The position numbers were made by a program, and so were the translations under genes. The notes beneath the pieces were generated by a model, which saw only the letters and a program-made list of their open reading frames with translations, was not told the DNA's origin and did no database searches. From Anaerolineales bacterium (lineage in GTDB: Bacteria; Chloroflexota; Anaerolineae; Anaerolineales; Villigracilaceae): 7,214 nt of DNA. The stretch covers positions 1-7,214 of the forward strand of contig WGAD01000254.1 of assembly GCA_015489255.1 (NCBI GenBank). The letters are read 5' to 3'. This document shows positions 6,079 through 7,214 of the stretch, in pieces (within the stretch, counting starts at the first letter, position 1; the number at the start of each line of letters is the position of its first letter).

Positions 6079-7199
6079 CCACGGCGCAAATTGTGCTGCT
6101 GGCGGTCACCGCTCTGGCCCTATGGCAAATCCTCGGCGAACACTGGCGCATGGACTTGGCCGGTTTGTTCCTGCTGGTGGCCCTGGGCACGGCAGAATTT
6201 TTCGGTCTGCCGATCGTTAGCCAGCAAACGGGCACAGCGGGCGTGCAAGCGGTACTCAGCGGCTTTTCCCAGCCGATGATCTTCACCCTCATCGGCTTGT
6301 TTGTGCTGGCTCGGGCCTTGCAAGAGCAAGGCGTGTTGGATTGGCTGGCGATCCGAGTCACACGCCTGGCCGCCGGTTCCGCTGTTCGTCTGACCGTTGT
6401 CTTCAGCGCCCTGGCGATAGGGTTGTCTTTGTTCATGAACAACGTGGCCGTGGGCGCCCTGCTCTTGCCTGTGGCCGTGCAATCGGCGCGGCGGGCGGGT
6501 GTCCCCGCGGGCAAAGTGCTCATGCCCCTCGCCTTTGCCACCTCGCTCGGCGGCATGAGCACATACTTCACCACGGCCAACATCGTCATGAGTCAGCTGC
6601 TGGCAAGCGCCCACCCGCCGCAAACCCCGCTGGGCATCCTGGACTTCACGCCAGTCGGCGGGTTGATCGCCCTGGTGGGATTGCTCTACCTGGTGCTGGC
6701 TGCGCCGCGCCTGCTGCCCGATCGGCGCGAATCGCCGCAACAAAAGCTGGCGCGCATCACTGCCGAAACGCTGGCCGCCCGCTTCTCCTTGAACGACCGG
6801 CTGTGGGAAGTGCGTATTTTACCCGGCTCGCCTCTCGCGCAAAAAACTCTGAGCGAAACCCAGTTGGGCGCCGGATTGGGGCTTTCGGCTGTCGCTATCT
6901 GGCGCGGGCGCCAGGCCTTGTTGAACGTCAACGGCGCCACTCGCCTGCAAGAAAACGACATCCTGCTTTTGATCGGCAACGCCAGCCGCTTACGAACGAT
7001 GGAACAATGGGGCTGCCGGGCCGGGCGCCCGGAGCATTTTCCCTCGGAAAACGGCCTGGTGCTGACCGAGATCATGCCCTCGCCGCACGCGCCCCACCTC
7101 GTTGGGCACACCCTGCGTGAAATCAATTTTCGCAGCCGATACGGGTTTACCGTGGTCGCGCTGCTGCGCAAGAACGTCAGCTACCGCACGGATGTGGGC
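6075..7199 (+). CDS. SLC13-type (DASS) permease with RCK_C (TrkA-C) domains, 3'-partial
   Basis: Inner-membrane carrier, probably for a di- or tricarboxylate, sulfate or similar anion, coupled to Na+ or H+. The window holds 375 codons, about two thirds of the roughly 590 residues usual for this architecture. Hydrophobic helices lie near residues 4-20, 27-45, 66-82, 104-121 and 123-137, with further segments at about 148-177 and 191-213. The family's substrate-site-like motif F-M-N-N is at 120-123 and the S-L-G-G loop at 157-160, followed by FTTAN (165-169). Two cytoplasmic RCK_C-like modules follow: about 238-306 (ending ENDILLLIGN) and about 324-375. The start ATG at 6075 overlaps the HAD stop (ATGA) and has GGAG at 6066-6069. 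The second transmembrane half is missing because the contig ends. Residues LSLIH that would follow come from adapter sequence. Confidence 0.85.
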
Positions 7200-7214
7200 C
7201 TGTCTCTTATACAC
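7200..7214. other. Residual Nextera/Tn5 mosaic-end adapter (artefact)
   Basis: The final bases CTGTCTCTTATACAC equal the first 15 of the 19-base complement of the Tn5 mosaic end used in Nextera libraries (AGATGTGTATAAGAGACAG). The match is exact and terminal, which points to untrimmed adapter at a contig end, not a genomic transposon end. On the minus strand it encodes the tell-tale peptide MYKRQ, and on the plus strand LSLIH. Confidence 0.95.

Noticed and set aside
7200..7214. End of a Tn5-like transposon or the start of a minus-strand gene (MYKRQ...)
   Set aside because: An exact engineered mosaic-end sequence exactly at the contig edge is far better explained as library adapter.
1..7214. 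CRISPR array, phage genes, insertion sequence or defence system
   Set aside because: No direct-repeat array, transposase, integrase or defence motif was seen; every long stretch is accounted for by the listed genes.

Overview
The window (about 60% G+C by eye) looks like one contig from a shotgun assembly of an uncultured or little-studied bacterium. The tRNA-Leu / tig / clpP arrangement, the acidic-tailed trigger factor, and the style of the DUF1028, HAD and SLC13 proteins fit Chloroflexota, perhaps Anaerolineae. That assignment is an impression from protein style, not a search result. Genes run off both ends. The last 15 bases (7200-7214) are not genomic: they match the Tn5/Nextera mosaic-end adapter.

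Layout. (1) 3-1577 (+): a membrane-anchored sulfatase/LTA-synthase-like enzyme, cut at its 5' side by the window edge. (2) 1523-1972 (-): a small W/E/R-rich hypothetical protein, convergent with the sulfatase and overlapping its 3' end by 55 bp. (3) 1972-2037: a compact divergent control region. A near-consensus sigma-70 promoter faces right into tRNA-Leu(UAG), and a TATAAT box faces left and would give an almost leaderless mRNA for the hypothetical gene. (4) 2037-3628 (+): tRNA-Leu, then after 32 nt the trigger factor gene tig, with a TTG start and no terminator between them. (5) A 9-bp hairpin, then clpP (3699-4298). (6) A 107-bp gap with an orphan Shine-Dalgarno-like run and a hairpin that is probably a terminator. 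(7) 4406-7199 (+): three tightly coupled genes, a DUF1028 Ntn-hydrolase-like protein, a HAD-IIA (NagD-like) phosphatase and an SLC13-type permease with RCK_C (TrkA-C) domains. The two junctions are ATGA overlaps. The permease is cut by the contig end.

Functionally the middle is a housekeeping protein-quality block: translation (tRNA), nascent-chain folding (trigger factor) and proteolysis (ClpP). It was probably transcribed at least partly from the one strong promoter before the tRNA. The right-hand block is a small metabolic/transport operon of unknown substrate: a probable amide hydrolase, a small-molecule phosphatase and an anion carrier. I found no phage, insertion sequence, CRISPR or defence genes. 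Most of the content is ordinary, and the best leads are the coupled DUF1028-HAD-SLC13 set, the divergent promoter architecture and the adapter artefact.
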